Positions 46,691 to 56,231 of a stretch of 64,000 nt of DNA are shown here, piece after piece. The position numbers were made by a program, and so were the translations under genes. The number at the start of each line of letters is the position of its first letter. The stretch's first letter is position 1. Under the pieces are notes generated by a model. It worked only from the letters and a program-made list of their open reading frames with translations, was not told where the DNA came from and searched no databases. The stretch is from Devosia crocina (GTDB lineage Bacteria > Pseudomonadota > Alphaproteobacteria > Rhizobiales > Devosiaceae). The stretch is taken from contig NZ_FPCK01000001.1 in the NCBI RefSeq assembly GCF_900116545.1, positions 1,054,001-1,118,000 on the forward strand, read 5' to 3'.

Positions 46691-49039
46691 TCAGCCGCGC
46701 TGGATGAAACTCTCGAGCACTTTCTTGGTGCCGGCCTTTTCGAAATCGATCGTGAGCTTGTTGCCTTCAACGCTGATCACCTCGCCATAGCCAAATTTGA
46801 GGTGAAACACGCGTTCGCCAACCTTGTAGCCGCTCGACTGCCCGCCAAGGTCCACTGACCGGGCGACCAACTCGCCTTCGATGGTCAATGGGCCGCTGCC
46901 CTTACGCGTTGCCTGATTGGCGCGGGCGCGCTGCCAGCCGGGCGTCTCATAAAGGCTTTCGAACGGATCGGCCTTGTTGAAGCGGCTCGTTGCGCCGCCA
47001 CCATAGCCATAGCCGCCATAAGCGGAGCCACGATCGGTCACCACCACGGCATCGGGCGGCAGTTCGTCGACAAAGCGCGAAGGCATGGCCGATTGCCACA
47101 GACCGTGGATCCTGCGGTTCTGCGCCGCCGAGATACGGACGCGGTTGCGGCCGCGCGTGATGCCGACATAGGCAAGGCGCCGTTCCTCTTCGAGCCCGGC
47201 CTTGCCGCTTTCGTCCATCGAGCGCTGGCTGGGGAAAGTGCCTTCCTCCCAGCCGGTGAGAAAGACGGTGTTGAATTCGAGCCCCTTGGCCGAGTGCAGC
47301 GTCATGATGGTCACCGCATCGCTCGCATCGGCGCTGTCGCGATCCATAACGAGGGATATATGCTCAAGAAAGCCACCAAGGGACTCGAACTCTTCCATGG
47401 AACGGCTGAGTTCCTTGAGGTTTTCCTTGCGGCCCTGCGACTCCGCCGATTTGTCGGCCGTCAGCATGTCCATATAGCCCGATTCCTCAAGAATTTGCTC
47501 GACCAGCTGGTAAGGCGGCAGGTTCTCGGCGCGGTAGGCCCAGGAATCAAATTGCGACACCAAAGCGCGCAGGGTCGAACGCTGCTTGGGCTTGAGCTCT
47601 TCTGTTTCAGTGAGCATGCGTGTCGCTGAAAGCAGAGGCACATTCTGGTGCCGTGCGGCCTCGATCAGCAGCTTGACCGTCGAATCGCCAAGGCCCCGCT
47701 TGGGCACGTTGATGATGCGCTCGAACGCGAGGTCGTCGGCCGGCTGAGCCACCAGCCGCAGATAAGCGAGCGCGTCCCGGATTTCCTTGCGCTCGTAAAA
47801 GCGCGGGCCACCGACAACACGGTAGTTGAGGCCGAGCGTGATGAAGCGCTCTTCGAGTTCGCGCATCTGGTATGATGCCCGCACGAGAATGGCGATCGAG
47901 TTGAGTGACTCTCCCTGGCGCTGATATTGCTCGATTTCCTCGCCGACAGTGCGCGCCTCCTCTTCGGAATCGTAGACCTGGGTGAAGGAAATCGGTTCGC
48001 CGGCCTCGGCAATATCGGTGTGGAGCGTCTTGCCAAGCCGATCTTCGTTGAAGGCGATCAGCGTCGATGCGGCTTTGAGGATATTGGCGGTCGAGCGGTA
48101 ATTGCGCTCAAGCTTGATGACCTTGGCGCCAGGGAAATCCGTTTCGAAGCGCAGGATATTGTCCACCTCCGCGCCGCGCCAGCCGTAGATCGACTGGTCA
48201 TCGTCGCCCACAACGCAGATATTGGCTTCGGGAGCAGGCTTGCCCTGGGCCAGCAAACGCAGCCACAGATATTGGGCGGTGTTGCTGTCCTGATACTCAT
48301 CCACGAGCATATATCTGAACTTGCGGTGATATTCGGCGAGCACTTCCGGATTTTCCCGGAAAAGCCGGATGCACTCGAGCAACAGATCGCCGAAGTCGGC
48401 GGCATTGAGCGTTTTCAGCCGCGCCTGATAATCGTAATAGAGCTTTCCGGCCTTGCCATTGGCGAAGTGACCCGTTTCCGAGGCGGGCACGTCCTTGGGC
48501 AGCCAGCCACGGTTCTTCCAGGCATCGAGAATGCCGGCGAACTGCCTCGCGGGCCAGCGCTTTTCATCGATATTCTCGACCTCAAGCAACTGCTTGATCA
48601 GCCGGATCTGATCGTCTGTATCCAGAATAGTGAAAGCCGGCTTGAGATCGACAAGCTCTGCATGCGCTCGCAAGATACGGGCCGAAACCGAATGGAACGT
48701 GCCCATCCATGGCAAGCCATCGAAATTGGGCACGATCTCGTGGATGCGCCTTTTCATTTCGCTGGCAGCCTTGTTGGTGAAGGTCACCGCCAGAATTTGG
48801 CTCCCCCAGGCCATGCGCTGGTTGAGAATATGAGCGATACGCGTCGTCAGCACCCGCGTCTTGCCGGTGCCGGCGCCCGCCAGCACCAGAAGCGGTCCTT
48901 CGGTGGTCAAGACTGCGTCGCGCTGCTCCGGATTGAGCCCAGCAAGATAGTCCGGTGCCTGCCGGTTCAATTGACTGGTGATCGGCCCGCCAACAGGACG
49001 GGGCAGGGGAGCAGTATCGGCCATGCGCAAATAATCCAT
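46691..49039 (-). CDS. UvrD/PcrA-type DNA helicase
   Basis: This 782-residue superfamily 1 helicase unwinds DNA in 3' to 5' direction for repair and replication restart. Walker A GAGTGKT is at 55-61; other motifs are VDEYQDSN (Walker B), VGDDDQSIYGWRGA (motif III), LERNYRS (motif IV), TLHSAKGLEF (motif V) and RLAYVGITR (motif VI). The C-terminus has a short PcrA-like tail with a conserved block (GERVFHLKFGYGEVISVEGNKLTIDFEKAGTK), the RNA-polymerase-binding Tudor-like domain of PcrA. Two ATGs are possible (49039, 49024); neither has a good ribosome site. I cannot tell uvrD from pcrA naming by sequence alone. Confidence 0.93.
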   Translation of the reverse strand: MDYLRMADTAPLPRPVGGPITSQLNRQAPDYLAGLNPEQRDAVLTTEGPLLVLAGAGTGKTRVLTTRIAHILNQRMAWGSQILAVTFTNKAASEMKRRIHEIVPNFDGLPWMGTFHSVSARILRAHAELVDLKPAFTILDTDDQIRLIKQLLEVENIDEKRWPARQFAGILDAWKNRGWLPKDVPASETGHFANGKAGKLYYDYQARLKTLNAADFGDLLLECIRLFRENPEVLAEYHRKFRYMLVDEYQDSNTAQYLWLRLLAQGKPAPEANICVVGDDDQSIYGWRGAEVDNILRFETDFPGAKVIKLERNYRSTANILKAASTLIAFNEDRLGKTLHTDIAEAGEPISFTQVYDSEEEARTVGEEIEQYQRQGESLNSIAILVRASYQMRELEERFITLGLNYRVVGGPRFYERKEIRDALAYLRLVAQPADDLAFERIINVPKRGLGDSTVKLLIEAARHQNVPLLSATRMLTETEELKPKQRSTLRALVSQFDSWAYRAENLPPYQLVEQILEESGYMDMLTADKSAESQGRKENLKELSRSMEEFESLGGFLEHISLVMDRDSADASDAVTIMTLHSAKGLEFNTVFLTGWEEGTFPSQRSMDESGKAGLEEERRLAYVGITRGRNRVRISAAQNRRIHGLWQSAMPSRFVDELPPDAVVVTDRGSAYGGYGYGGGATSRFNKADPFESLYETPGWQRARANQATRKGSGPLTIEGELVARSVDLGGQSSGYKVGERVFHLKFGYGEVISVEGNKLTIDFEKAGTKKVLESFIQRG

Positions 49040-49339
49040 GGGCCACGCTTGGGGTGACGCGGTCCAGCCTTGACGAATCTTCTTTTGTTCTCGTCTGCAA
49101 TATAGGGATCGCAGGCCGCGGTGTATAGAAGCGCAGAGCTGGAGTCAGTAAAGCGTGAGGACCGCCAGTCGCTATCGATGTATCGTGGTTGTGAACCCGT
49201 CCTGCTCGCAACCGAGCGAGCTTTCCACTATTTGGCGCGCTCAAGTGGCATTCTGATGCAAGATATAGCGTGCCCGCCCTTGCACGGGCAAAGCAAGTGC
49301 CTACACTTCGCGCCAAGACTCTGAGGCAGACCAAAAGCC
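49040..49339. other. 300-base divergent intergenic region
   Basis: It separates the minus-strand helicase gene from the plus-strand AsmA gene and should hold both promoters. I see TATAGG and TGTATAGA -10-like boxes near 49100-49130 and a small hairpin (TGCCCG with CGGGCA, 49271-49290), but no site I can assign firmly. There is no clear LexA box (GTTC-N7-GTTC). I find no convincing small gene or RNA. Confidence 0.4.
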
Positions 49340-52300
49340 GTGCTCAATAGGATATACATCGTCGTTGGGCTGCTCGCCATTCTGGCACTGGCGAGCGCAT
49401 TCATCGTGCCGCGCTTCATCCACTGGGGGGATTATCGCGACCGCATGGAAGTGCTTGCCGAAAGTGTTTTTGGCACTGACGTCCATATACGCGGCGATAT
49501 CGACTTCACCCTCTTGCCCGAGCCCCGTCTTTCCTTTGCCGATGTCGTCGTGGGAGCAGAAAACGCACCGGTCGCGACCGTTGGCAGTATCGAGGCGCGC
49601 TTCGCTCTGCTCGACTTCCTGCGTGACCGCTACAATCTCTCGGCGCTCGTTATGAAATCGCCGTCCATTGCATTTGAGCTCGACGAAAACGGCCTACTTG
49701 TCAGCGGCGTTGATCTCTCAGGCGCGGGGCAGGGTGTCGCCCTTGAGCAGGCCCGGATCGAAGAGGGCGAAATCAACCTCATCGATCGCCGCTCCGGCGA
49801 TAGCTATAGCCTTTCCGAAGTCAATGGGGACCTGCGCCTTGGCAGTTTTGCCGGTCCTTTCCAGTTTCAGGGCAATGCGATCTATGACGGGGAGGCCTAT
49901 GCGTTGCGCCTTAATAGCGGCGTCGTCGACGAGGCTGGCTCGAGCCGCGTGTCTGCCTTCATTGCCGATGCTTCCGGTTCGAGCTCGTTCACGCTTGATG
50001 GCGCAATGCAGACCGGACCGGCGCCCAAGTTCGATGGAACCGTGGTCCTGCGTCAATCCCCGCCGGCTGCAGCGCGCGCCGAGCAGATCCGGGGCAATCT
50101 GGTTTTTGAAAGCAAGATCGCCGCTTCCACCGATCGCATCGTTCTCAATGGCTACACGCTGGTTCCGGACGAAAACCGCGCCGGTGTGCGATTGACTGGT
50201 GCTGCAAGCGTGCAACTTGGCGCGCGCAACAGCTTTGAAGCGGTGGTATCGGGCGGTGTGTTCAATCTGCCCCCGCGTGATGCCGAGGAAGATGCGAGCC
50301 AGATGCCTTATGAGCTGGTGCGTCTTCTCGGCGAACTGCCTGCGCCGCCCATTCCGCCGATCCCGGGCCAGATCGGTGTCGATCTTGCGGAGATCGGCCT
50401 TCGTGGCGCAGGGCTTCGCAATGTGCGGATCGATGCCACGACCAATGGCATGATCTGGACCCTGACCCGAGCCGAAGCGGACTTGCCTGGTAATTCCAAG
50501 CTCACGCTGTCGGGCTCGCTGCGCAATGATGGGGGACTTCTGGGCTTCAACGGGAATGTCGAGCTCACCACGACCCGGCTTGATGCCTTGAGCCAGCTTT
50601 GGCGGCGGGCGCGTGAAGATAGCCCGCTATTCAACGTGCCTGCACAGCTCTCCGGCCAGCTGATGCTCGCAGGCGACGCGCTTGGCTTTTCCCATGGCCT
50701 GCTGAGCCTCAACGGCAAGACCCATGCGGTGGAAGCCCGGCTTGGCTTTGGCGAGGAGGCTCGTCTCGATCTCGTGGGGCGGCTGGACGCTCTTGCACCG
50801 GGCGATAGCGCTATCCTGTCGGCCATCTTCCCCGATCCGGCATCAGACGCCGCCTTTGGCGTGAGCTTTCCCCAGGGCAGCTTCTCGCTTCGCAGCCAGG
50901 CCATTCGCGTGCTGGGTCTTGAGGCGGCCGATTTCCAGGCCGAGGGCAACTGGTCTTCCTCCGGCCTTCGCTTCTCAAGGCTTGTCAGCTCCGATTGGGG
51001 CGGCATTGCGCTCAATGCGAGTGGGCAGCTCCGCGGCACGCTTGCAGCACCAGTGATCACCGGCGCCGGTCGCTTCGAAGTCGACCGCTCCGATGCGCCG
51101 GCTCTGGCGCGGCTCTACAGTTTTCTGGGCGTCCCTGCGGTCTGGCAAACAGGCTTCTCGCAATCGCTTCCGGCGGCGCTCGAGGTCGAATTGTCCGAGG
51201 ATGACACGGCAGAAGCACAGCTTCTGGCGCTTCGCGGAGACCTCGCCGGTTCACGGCTCGAGCTTTCCCTCGAGATGGCAGGAGGCCTTTCCGGCCTTGG
51301 CGCTGATCGCGTGCGCGTCATCGGTTCACTGGAAACAGACGACACGGCCGGCCTGATGCGCCAGCTCGGCCTCGCCGAGACCGCGCCCTTTGCCGCTTCT
51401 GGCGAGGCACTGCTCAGCCTTTTCGCGGAAGGGTCTGCCGAGACGCGGTTCGATACCCGGCTGTCCCTGAGCCAGTCTGGCGAGCTGGCCGCTTATTCCG
51501 GCGAACTGTCCTTGTTGCCATCGGGCGAACTGACCGGCACCGGGATGATCGAACTGTCGCTCACCGATGGCTCCGGCATGGCTGATCTTGTGGGCGGTAC
51601 CGGCATCGGGCTCGGGGGCTTCGAAGCCACGGGCAGCCTCGATTTCTATGGCCTCCAGTCCATTGCGGTGACGAGCCTTGTGGGGGAAACGGACGCTGCG
51701 GCCTTTTCAGGCGAAGTATCGATAGAACGCGTGGCCCAGCGTCCTAGCATCCAGGGTGCTCTGGAGTTTGACACGCTCCCGATCGAGGGGCTCGCCGCTG
51801 CCGTTTTTTCGCCTGCGGCGCTGGTGGCCGGAGGCGGTTCGTGGCCCGACGGGCCGCTCGCGAGCAGTACGAGTCCTCGATCTACCCGCGGCAGCATCGC
51901 TGTGACGGCGCGGGAGATCGACTTCGGCGAAGCGCGCCTCGATGATGCCGGTTTCACGCTCAACTGGGACCAGCAGACGCTCGCGATCGCCGACCTCAGC
52001 GGCTCGATCGGTGGTGGCAGGCTTACTGGCACCCTTAGCCAATGCTGCTCCGGCCCCTTGCTGGACCGTACACTGACCGGCCGGCTGACGCTTGAAGATG
52101 TTGCTGTGGACGCCCTGGCGCCGACCGCCATGTCCGGAGTCTCAGGCAGCGTGTCGGGGAGCGCCAGCTTTGAAGGCACGGGCGCGTCGCTGTCGGACAT
52201 CGCCGCCAGTCTCGCCGGCGAGGGCAATCTCACGCTGAGCGATCTGAGAATTCCGCGGCTCAGCCCCGAGGTCTATCCCACGGTTTCCGCGCTTGATGAT

Positions 52301-52963
52301 GTTCTCAACATGGACACGGACGTGCTGACGATCCTGATCGATCAGGCTCTGACCCAAGGCGACTTTGCGGCGCCCACCGCTACGGGAGCATTCCGGATCG
52401 CAGGCGGCACGTTGCGCCTCAGCAATCTGCTTGTGGATGGTGGTGGGGCTCGCCTGGCAGGCGGAGTCAATCTGGCCTTCCCAACTCTTGGCCTCGATGG
52501 ATTATTCGTTCTCACCCCGCGCGGCTTTGCCGATCCCAGTGGGCTGATCGAGGGAGAAAATGCGCGTGTGCTTGCGCGGCTGACAGGAACGCTGGCGGCC
52601 CCGCAATTGTCCATCGACACCTCGGAAATGGTAGCGGCCGTGCAGGTGCGGGCCAACGAACTGGAGGTCGATCGGCTTGAAGCCCTGCAACTTGAGGATG
52701 AAGCGCGGCAGCGCGCGGCCGCCGAGGAGCGCAATCGGCTGATCGCCGAACAACAGCGCCGGGCAGCCGAAGAGGCGGCCGCCCGGGCAGCAGCAGAAGA
52801 GGCAGCGCGGCAAGCGGCGGAACAGCAGGCGCCTCCAGTGCTTGGGCCGCTTGAACCAGCGCCCCCTGCAAATCCAGTCGCGCCGTCCGGCACGCCGCTT
52901 GATCTCACCTATCCGCCGCCGTTCAACGTTTTCGGCGGCGAACCGGTCAACGTTCCGCGCTAG
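49340..52963 (+). CDS. AsmA-family inner-membrane-anchored protein
   Basis: This 1207-residue protein has one N-terminal membrane helix (about 4-24, IYIVVGLLAILALASAFIV). It is followed by the AsmA N-terminal domain (GDIDFTLLPEPRLSFADVVVG), then a very long run of beta-strand repeats to about residue 1100. A Glu/Ala/Arg-rich coiled coil (about 1115-1165) and a proline-rich tail end it. AsmA-like proteins are bridge-like structures of the envelope linked to phospholipid transport to the outer membrane. The start is GTG at 49340; the GAGGCAG upstream is a weak ribosome site. The 3' end overlaps the convergent gene at 52947 by 17 bases. Confidence 0.85.
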   Translation: MLNRIYIVVGLLAILALASAFIVPRFIHWGDYRDRMEVLAESVFGTDVHIRGDIDFTLLPEPRLSFADVVVGAENAPVATVGSIEARFALLDFLRDRYNLSALVMKSPSIAFELDENGLLVSGVDLSGAGQGVALEQARIEEGEINLIDRRSGDSYSLSEVNGDLRLGSFAGPFQFQGNAIYDGEAYALRLNSGVVDEAGSSRVSAFIADASGSSSFTLDGAMQTGPAPKFDGTVVLRQSPPAAARAEQIRGNLVFESKIAASTDRIVLNGYTLVPDENRAGVRLTGAASVQLGARNSFEAVVSGGVFNLPPRDAEEDASQMPYELVRLLGELPAPPIPPIPGQIGVDLAEIGLRGAGLRNVRIDATTNGMIWTLTRAEADLPGNSKLTLSGSLRNDGGLLGFNGNVELTTTRLDALSQLWRRAREDSPLFNVPAQLSGQLMLAGDALGFSHGLLSLNGKTHAVEARLGFGEEARLDLVGRLDALAPGDSAILSAIFPDPASDAAFGVSFPQGSFSLRSQAIRVLGLEAADFQAEGNWSSSGLRFSRLVSSDWGGIALNASGQLRGTLAAPVITGAGRFEVDRSDAPALARLYSFLGVPAVWQTGFSQSLPAALEVELSEDDTAEAQLLALRGDLAGSRLELSLEMAGGLSGLGADRVRVIGSLETDDTAGLMRQLGLAETAPFAASGEALLSLFAEGSAETRFDTRLSLSQSGELAAYSGELSLLPSGELTGTGMIELSLTDGSGMADLVGGTGIGLGGFEATGSLDFYGLQSIAVTSLVGETDAAAFSGEVSIERVAQRPSIQGALEFDTLPIEGLAAAVFSPAALVAGGGSWPDGPLASSTSPRSTRGSIAVTAREIDFGEARLDDAGFTLNWDQQTLAIADLSGSIGGGRLTGTLSQCCSGPLLDRTLTGRLTLEDVAVDALAPTAMSGVSGSVSGSASFEGTGASLSDIAASLAGEGNLTLSDLRIPRLSPEVYPTVSALDDVLNMDTDVLTILIDQALTQGDFAAPTATGAFRIAGGTLRLSNLLVDGGGARLAGGVNLAFPTLGLDGLFVLTPRGFADPSGLIEGENARVLARLTGTLAAPQLSIDTSEMVAAVQVRANELEVDRLEALQLEDEARQRAAAEERNRLIAEQQRRAAEEAAARAAAEEAARQAAEQQAPPVLGPLEPAPPANPVAPSGTPLDLTYPPPFNVFGGEPVNVPR

Positions 52964-53180
52964 CCGCTGCTGCGGCGGCGCCATCCCGATACCAGGCCAG
53001 AACCGCAAGCCGGAGGGCAGACGAAAGATTCGTCGTCTCCCGGCTCTCGTCGACCTCGCGCACGAGTGCGGCCATGCTGAGGTCGCGGCGTGCCGCGATG
53101 TCCTCCAGCCCAGCCCAGAACTGCGGTTCCAGCGCTATGGATGTGCGATGTCCTGCGATCGAAAAGGATCGCTTCTGCAT
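52947..53180 (-). CDS. Ribbon-helix-helix domain protein
   Basis: This 77-residue protein has the short strand KRSFSIAGHRTSIALEPQFW and helices LEDIAARRDLSMAALVREVDE. This is the RHH_4 type of ribbon-helix-helix fold, which pairs as a dimer for DNA binding. It is probably a small regulator. It starts 7 bases after sspB on the same strand, so the two are co-transcribed; RHH_4 genes next to sspB are usual in alphaproteobacteria. Its C-terminal Ala-rich tail overlaps the end of the AsmA gene. The target is unknown. Confidence 0.8.
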   Translation of the reverse strand: MQKRSFSIAGHRTSIALEPQFWAGLEDIAARRDLSMAALVREVDESRETTNLSSALRLAVLAWYRDGAAAAAASAER

Positions 53181-53187
53181 GCTTTTG

Positions 53188-53679
53188 TCAGGGCTTCTTG
53201 CGGAAGGCGTCGAGGCTCACGACCTTTTCGCCGCTCTGCTCGCCAGCATCCGTGTCGCCCTTTTCGGTGCGTTCGGCGGCGGCATCGGCCGCTTCTTCTT
53301 CGGACCCGTCTTCTCGCGGCGCTGTGGCGGGGTCAAACTGCAGACCGAATTGCACGGAGGGATCGAAGAATCCCTTGATGGCAGCAAAGGGGATAACCAG
53401 AACTTCCGGTACGCCGTCGAAGCTGAGGCCGACCTCGAACCCTGTCTCAGTGACCTTGAGGTCCCAATACTGGTTCTGCAGCACGATGGTCATTTCCTTG
53501 TCGTACTGGGTGAGCAATTTCTCGCTCAGCCGCACGCCAGGCGCGCGTGTCGCAAAGGAAATGAAGAAGTGATGTTCGCCGGGCAGGCCGGTGCGCGAAA
53601 CCTCGGCCAGCACCTTCCGAACGACGCCGCGCAGGGCTTCCTGGGCGAGAATGTCGTAACGCAGGTGATCTTCGGCCAT
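53188..53679 (-). CDS. sspB: SspB-like ClpXP adaptor
   Basis: This 163-residue protein is the alphaproteobacterial form of SspB, which delivers ssrA-tagged proteins to ClpXP. The folded domain (about 1-115) contains HHFFISFATRAPGVRLSE, QYDKEMTIVLQNQYWDLKV and LVIPFAAIKGFFDPSVQFGLQF. After an acidic flexible linker (about 116-150) comes VVSLDAFRKK, the C-terminal peptide that docks ClpX. AAGGGACG precedes the ATG. It lies directly downstream of ssrA on the same strand, a fitting pairing of tag and adaptor. The ribbon-helix-helix gene follows 7 bases on. Confidence 0.92.
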   Translation of the reverse strand: MAEDHLRYDILAQEALRGVVRKVLAEVSRTGLPGEHHFFISFATRAPGVRLSEKLLTQYDKEMTIVLQNQYWDLKVTETGFEVGLSFDGVPEVLVIPFAAIKGFFDPSVQFGLQFDPATAPREDGSEEEAADAAAERTEKGDTDAGEQSGEKVVSLDAFRKKP

Positions 53680-53724
53680 TTTCGTCCCTTGGTCGTCGCT
53701 ATGCCGTTCGAATCCGAACGGTCC

Positions 53725-53754
53725 ATATCAGCCTTACGTTCCCGAAGAATTCAA
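53725..53754 (-). promoter_or_regulatory. Possible sspB promoter
   Basis: On the minus strand, TTGAAT (53754-53749) and TGATAT (53730-53725) are 18 bases apart, about 45 bases upstream of the sspB ATG. A CCGTTCG/CGAACGG hairpin lies just downstream of the -10 (53704-53721). Confidence 0.4.
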
Positions 53755-53789
53755 GGACAAAGGCGAACAAGTCAGCTGAGCAGGACGGG

Positions 53790-53825
53790 AAAAGTGAGTG
53801 CAGGCTTCTGTTGCCAGGTGCCTGC
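53790..53825 (-). terminator. ssrA terminator
   Basis: On the minus strand a GCAGGC/GCCTGC stem (53825-53800, 14-base loop) is followed by ACTCACTTTT. It separates the ssrA RNA from the sspB promoter region. Confidence 0.6.
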
Positions 53826-54113
53826 GAACCCCGCCTGCCACCCGGCTAGGAGTGGAGGACTTTAATTCCCAGTGCTAGCACCGCTTACGCGGCGAGAGCG
53901 ACCGGAGCCTTATTGTTGTCATTAGCAACTATAAGTTTTAGCCCGATAACGGCGGTACCATGCCGAGCGAAAGCACACTCTTTACGCCCTCGTCGATCCT
54001 GTTTCGTCCCCATTGGCTCCTCTTAGAGAGGGGAGATGGTGGAGACGCCGGGTACTGCCCCCGGGTCCGATGGGTTTATTACAATGACAGTTTATCGCCA
54101 TAGCCCTTGCGGG
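53795..54113 (-). ncRNA. ssrA: tmRNA, circularly permuted two-piece form
   Basis: The RNA frees stalled ribosomes and adds a degradation tag. Reading the minus strand, the acceptor piece ends in ...TCTCCACCA (CCA at 54039-54037), a short spacer follows, and then the coding piece begins GGGGACGAAACAGGATCGAC at 54011. The tag reading frame (53926-53888) encodes ANDNNKAPVALAA and stops with TAA at 53887-53885. This permuted order is the alphaproteobacterial form, in which processing removes the spacer to leave two RNAs. The promoter fixes the 5' end at about 54113. The mature 3' end is uncertain; the hairpin at 53800-53825 sets the transcript limit. It lies directly upstream of sspB. Confidence 0.95.
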
Positions 54114-54120
54114 CACACCC

Positions 54121-54149
54121 TATATAGGTGAGCCATCCGGCAGATGCAA
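54121..54149 (-). promoter_or_regulatory. ssrA promoter
   Basis: On the minus strand, TTGCAT (54149-54144), 17 bases and TATATA (54126-54121) form a strong housekeeping promoter. It gives a start near 54113, in good agreement with the acceptor piece. Confidence 0.75.
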
Positions 54150-54207
54150 ATGTCTCCGTTCAATTCGCCTTAACGCCTCCCGTCCATCCTCTCCAAAGAG
54201 GGTGCAC

Positions 54208-54738
54208 ATGGCTTTTTCGCGCGATACGATCCGGCAGAACATTGGCAAGCGCGGGTGGCGCCACAGAGCGCGCCGGCTGTTCTTCCCGGTTTCCCTGGCA
54301 ATGGCCGCAGCAGTGGGTGGGATCGGGGCGGTCGTGCTAACCGAAAGCGGATGGGCCGGGCGGCTTCTTGGCGAATCGGGTTGGGCAGTGGCCAGCCAGA
54401 CTTTTCCTATCTGCGCCGGGCGAAACCGGCAGACTTGCGTGGTCGACGGCGACACCTTCTGGCTTGATGGGGTCAAGATTCGCATCGCCGATATCAACAC
54501 GCCCGAGATCGGCCAGCCGAGTTGTTCCGAGGAAGCTCAGCTTGGCCGGCTTGCACAACACCGCCTCCGCGAGCTTCTCAGCGCAGGCGATTTCGATCTT
54601 GTACGCGCCGGCAGGGACGAGGACCAATATGGGCGCAAACTCCGCGTGGTCGAGCGCAATGGCCGATCGCTGGGCGATGTTCTCGTAAGCGAAGGACTGG
54701 CCCATCCTTGGCGTGGCCACCGCGAGAACTGGTGCTGA
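54208..54738 (+). CDS. Membrane-anchored SNase-like nuclease
   Basis: This 176-residue protein has a basic N-terminus and one hydrophobic segment (about 32-50, FPVSLAMAAAVGGIGAVVL). A staphylococcal-nuclease-like domain follows (about 75-175) with VVDGDTFWLDGVKIRIADINTPEI and GRKLRVVERNGRSLGDVLVSEGLA. The conserved Asp, Arg and Glu positions of the family are present, so it is probably active on nucleic acid, outside the cytoplasm if the segment is a signal anchor. The ATG at 54208 has AGAGG 7 bases upstream; a GTG at 54202 is in frame. It is divergent from ssrA. Confidence 0.85.
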   Translation: MAFSRDTIRQNIGKRGWRHRARRLFFPVSLAMAAAVGGIGAVVLTESGWAGRLLGESGWAVASQTFPICAGRNRQTCVVDGDTFWLDGVKIRIADINTPEIGQPSCSEEAQLGRLAQHRLRELLSAGDFDLVRAGRDEDQYGRKLRVVERNGRSLGDVLVSEGLAHPWRGHRENWC

Positions 54739-54793
54739 CAGACTGGACAATGCCGGAGCCTTGCGCTCATTTCGGGCAGAAGGAGCGTTCGGC

Positions 54794-55348
54794 ATGGCGT
54801 TGTCACCAATAAGCGGTAGGGATTGCGACGGCTGCACCGCCTGCTGTGCCTTTCCCCCGATCCATTCCGAAGAGCTGCGAAAGCCGGCCAATACGCTTTG
54901 TGTGCACTGCGTGGAAGGCGGCGGGTGCTCCGTCTATTCCGCACGCCCCACGGTATGCCGAGGCTTCTACTGCGGATGGTTTTTCCTGCCCGAACTCGGC
55001 CCGGAGTGGCATCCGAACAACAGCGGCATCGTGCTGCGCTCTGAATCCTTCGAGGACAACGCGGTTACCCTGCTGATCCTGCGCCTGTCGCCGTTCCTTG
55101 TATCCGAAGAGTTCGCGGCGACGGTAGGGGGGTGGATCGAGGCAGACATTGGAGTGGAGTTCGAGCGGCTTGGCCCGCCTGCACACTTGCCAGCGAAGAT
55201 GCGGATCAATGAACTTCTCGTAGACGCGGTCGCCGCCCGCGACCTGCGGGAGATGCAAAAGCTCTTCGCCTGGTCGCTTGCCCACATCGATAACACCCAT
55301 GAATGGGAAGCGGACAGCACGCCCATGCTCAGCCATTTGCGGGCTTAA
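54794..55348 (+). CDS. YkgJ-type cysteine-cluster protein
   Basis: This 184-residue cytoplasmic protein carries the cysteine pattern CDGCTACCAFPP (about 11-22), then CVHCVEGGGCSVYSARPTVCRGFYC (about 36-60). This fits YkgJ-like proteins, predicted iron-sulfur or zinc binding. The remaining helical part (about 90-180) has no recognised motif. No function is known for the family. AGAAGGAGCG lies upstream of the ATG at 54794, which follows the nuclease gene after 55 bases. The frame is open further upstream, but without support. Confidence 0.75.
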   Translation: MALSPISGRDCDGCTACCAFPPIHSEELRKPANTLCVHCVEGGGCSVYSARPTVCRGFYCGWFFLPELGPEWHPNNSGIVLRSESFEDNAVTLLILRLSPFLVSEEFAATVGGWIEADIGVEFERLGPPAHLPAKMRINELLVDAVAARDLREMQKLFAWSLAHIDNTHEWEADSTPMLSHLRA

Positions 55349-55436
55349 CTGCTGCCCCGGCGCGGGTTTTCGCGTGACCTGTGCACAGTTGCTGCAGCGG
55401 GCTCGGAGTGGACGCGAATCGCTCTATCCTTGAGGG

Positions 55437-56231
55437 ATGCAGCCCTATCTTCAGCTTCTGTCCGATATTCTTGAACACGGCGCCGACAAGTCGGATCGAA
55501 CCGGAACGGGCACGCGCAGCCTTTTCGGCTATCAGATGCGGTTCGATCTTGCCGAGGGCTTTCCGCTCGTCACGACCAAGAAGCTGCACCTCAAGTCCAT
55601 CATCTATGAACTGCTCTGGTTTATCCGCGGCGAAACCAATGTGCGCTGGCTGCAGGAGCGGGGCGTCAAGATTTGGGATGAGTGGGCGGACGAGAATGGC
55701 GATCTCGGCCCCGTTTATGGTTCCCAATGGCGCAGCTGGCCCGCGCCCGAAGGCCGGCATATCGATCAGCTCGCCGCGGTGGTCGACTCCATCCGCAACA
55801 AGCCCGATTCCCGCCGCCACATTGTTTCCGCCTGGAACCCGGCTGAGGTCGACGACATGGCCTTGCCGCCTTGTCACTGCCTGTTCCAGTTCTATGTCGC
55901 CAATGGCAAGTTGAGCTGCCAGCTTTATCAGCGTTCCGCCGACACGTTCCTTGGCGTGCCGTTCAATATCGCTTCCTACGCCCTGCTCACGCATATGATG
56001 GCGCAGGTGACTGGCCTCGAAGTCGGTGATTTCGTCCATTCCTTTGGCGATGTGCACCTTTACAACAATCACTTCGAGCAGGCTCGCCTGCAGCTGACGC
56101 GGGAGCCCCGGCCTTTGCCGAAGCTGGTGATGAACCCGGAGCGCAAACGGCTTGAAGATTTCGTCTTCGAGGATTTCAGCTTCCAGGGCTACGATCCTCA
56201 TCCCCACATCAAAGCCGACGTTTCGGTATGA
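55437..56231 (+). CDS. thyA: Thymidylate synthase ThyA
   Basis: This 264-residue enzyme makes dTMP from dUMP with methylene-THF as methyl donor. The N-terminal block [19 protein letters not shown], the catalytic Cys146 in [14 protein letters not shown], and [19 protein letters not shown] are typical. Length matches the E. coli enzyme. Its stop overlaps the MazG-like gene by 4 bases. With folA 1.9 kb downstream it forms the thymidylate cycle: ThyA oxidises folate to dihydrofolate, which FolA reduces. metF in the same window uses the same methylene-THF pool. Confidence 0.97.
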   Translation: MQPYLQLLSDILEHGADKSDRTGTGTRSLFGYQMRFDLAEGFPLVTTKKLHLKSIIYELLWFIRGETNVRWLQERGVKIWDEWADENGDLGPVYGSQWRSWPAPEGRHIDQLAAVVDSIRNKPDSRRHIVSAWNPAEVDDMALPPCHCLFQFYVANGKLSCQLYQRSADTFLGVPFNIASYALLTHMMAQVTGLEVGDFVHSFGDVHLYNNHFEQARLQLTREPRPLPKLVMNPERKRLEDFVFEDFSFQGYDPHPHIKADVSV

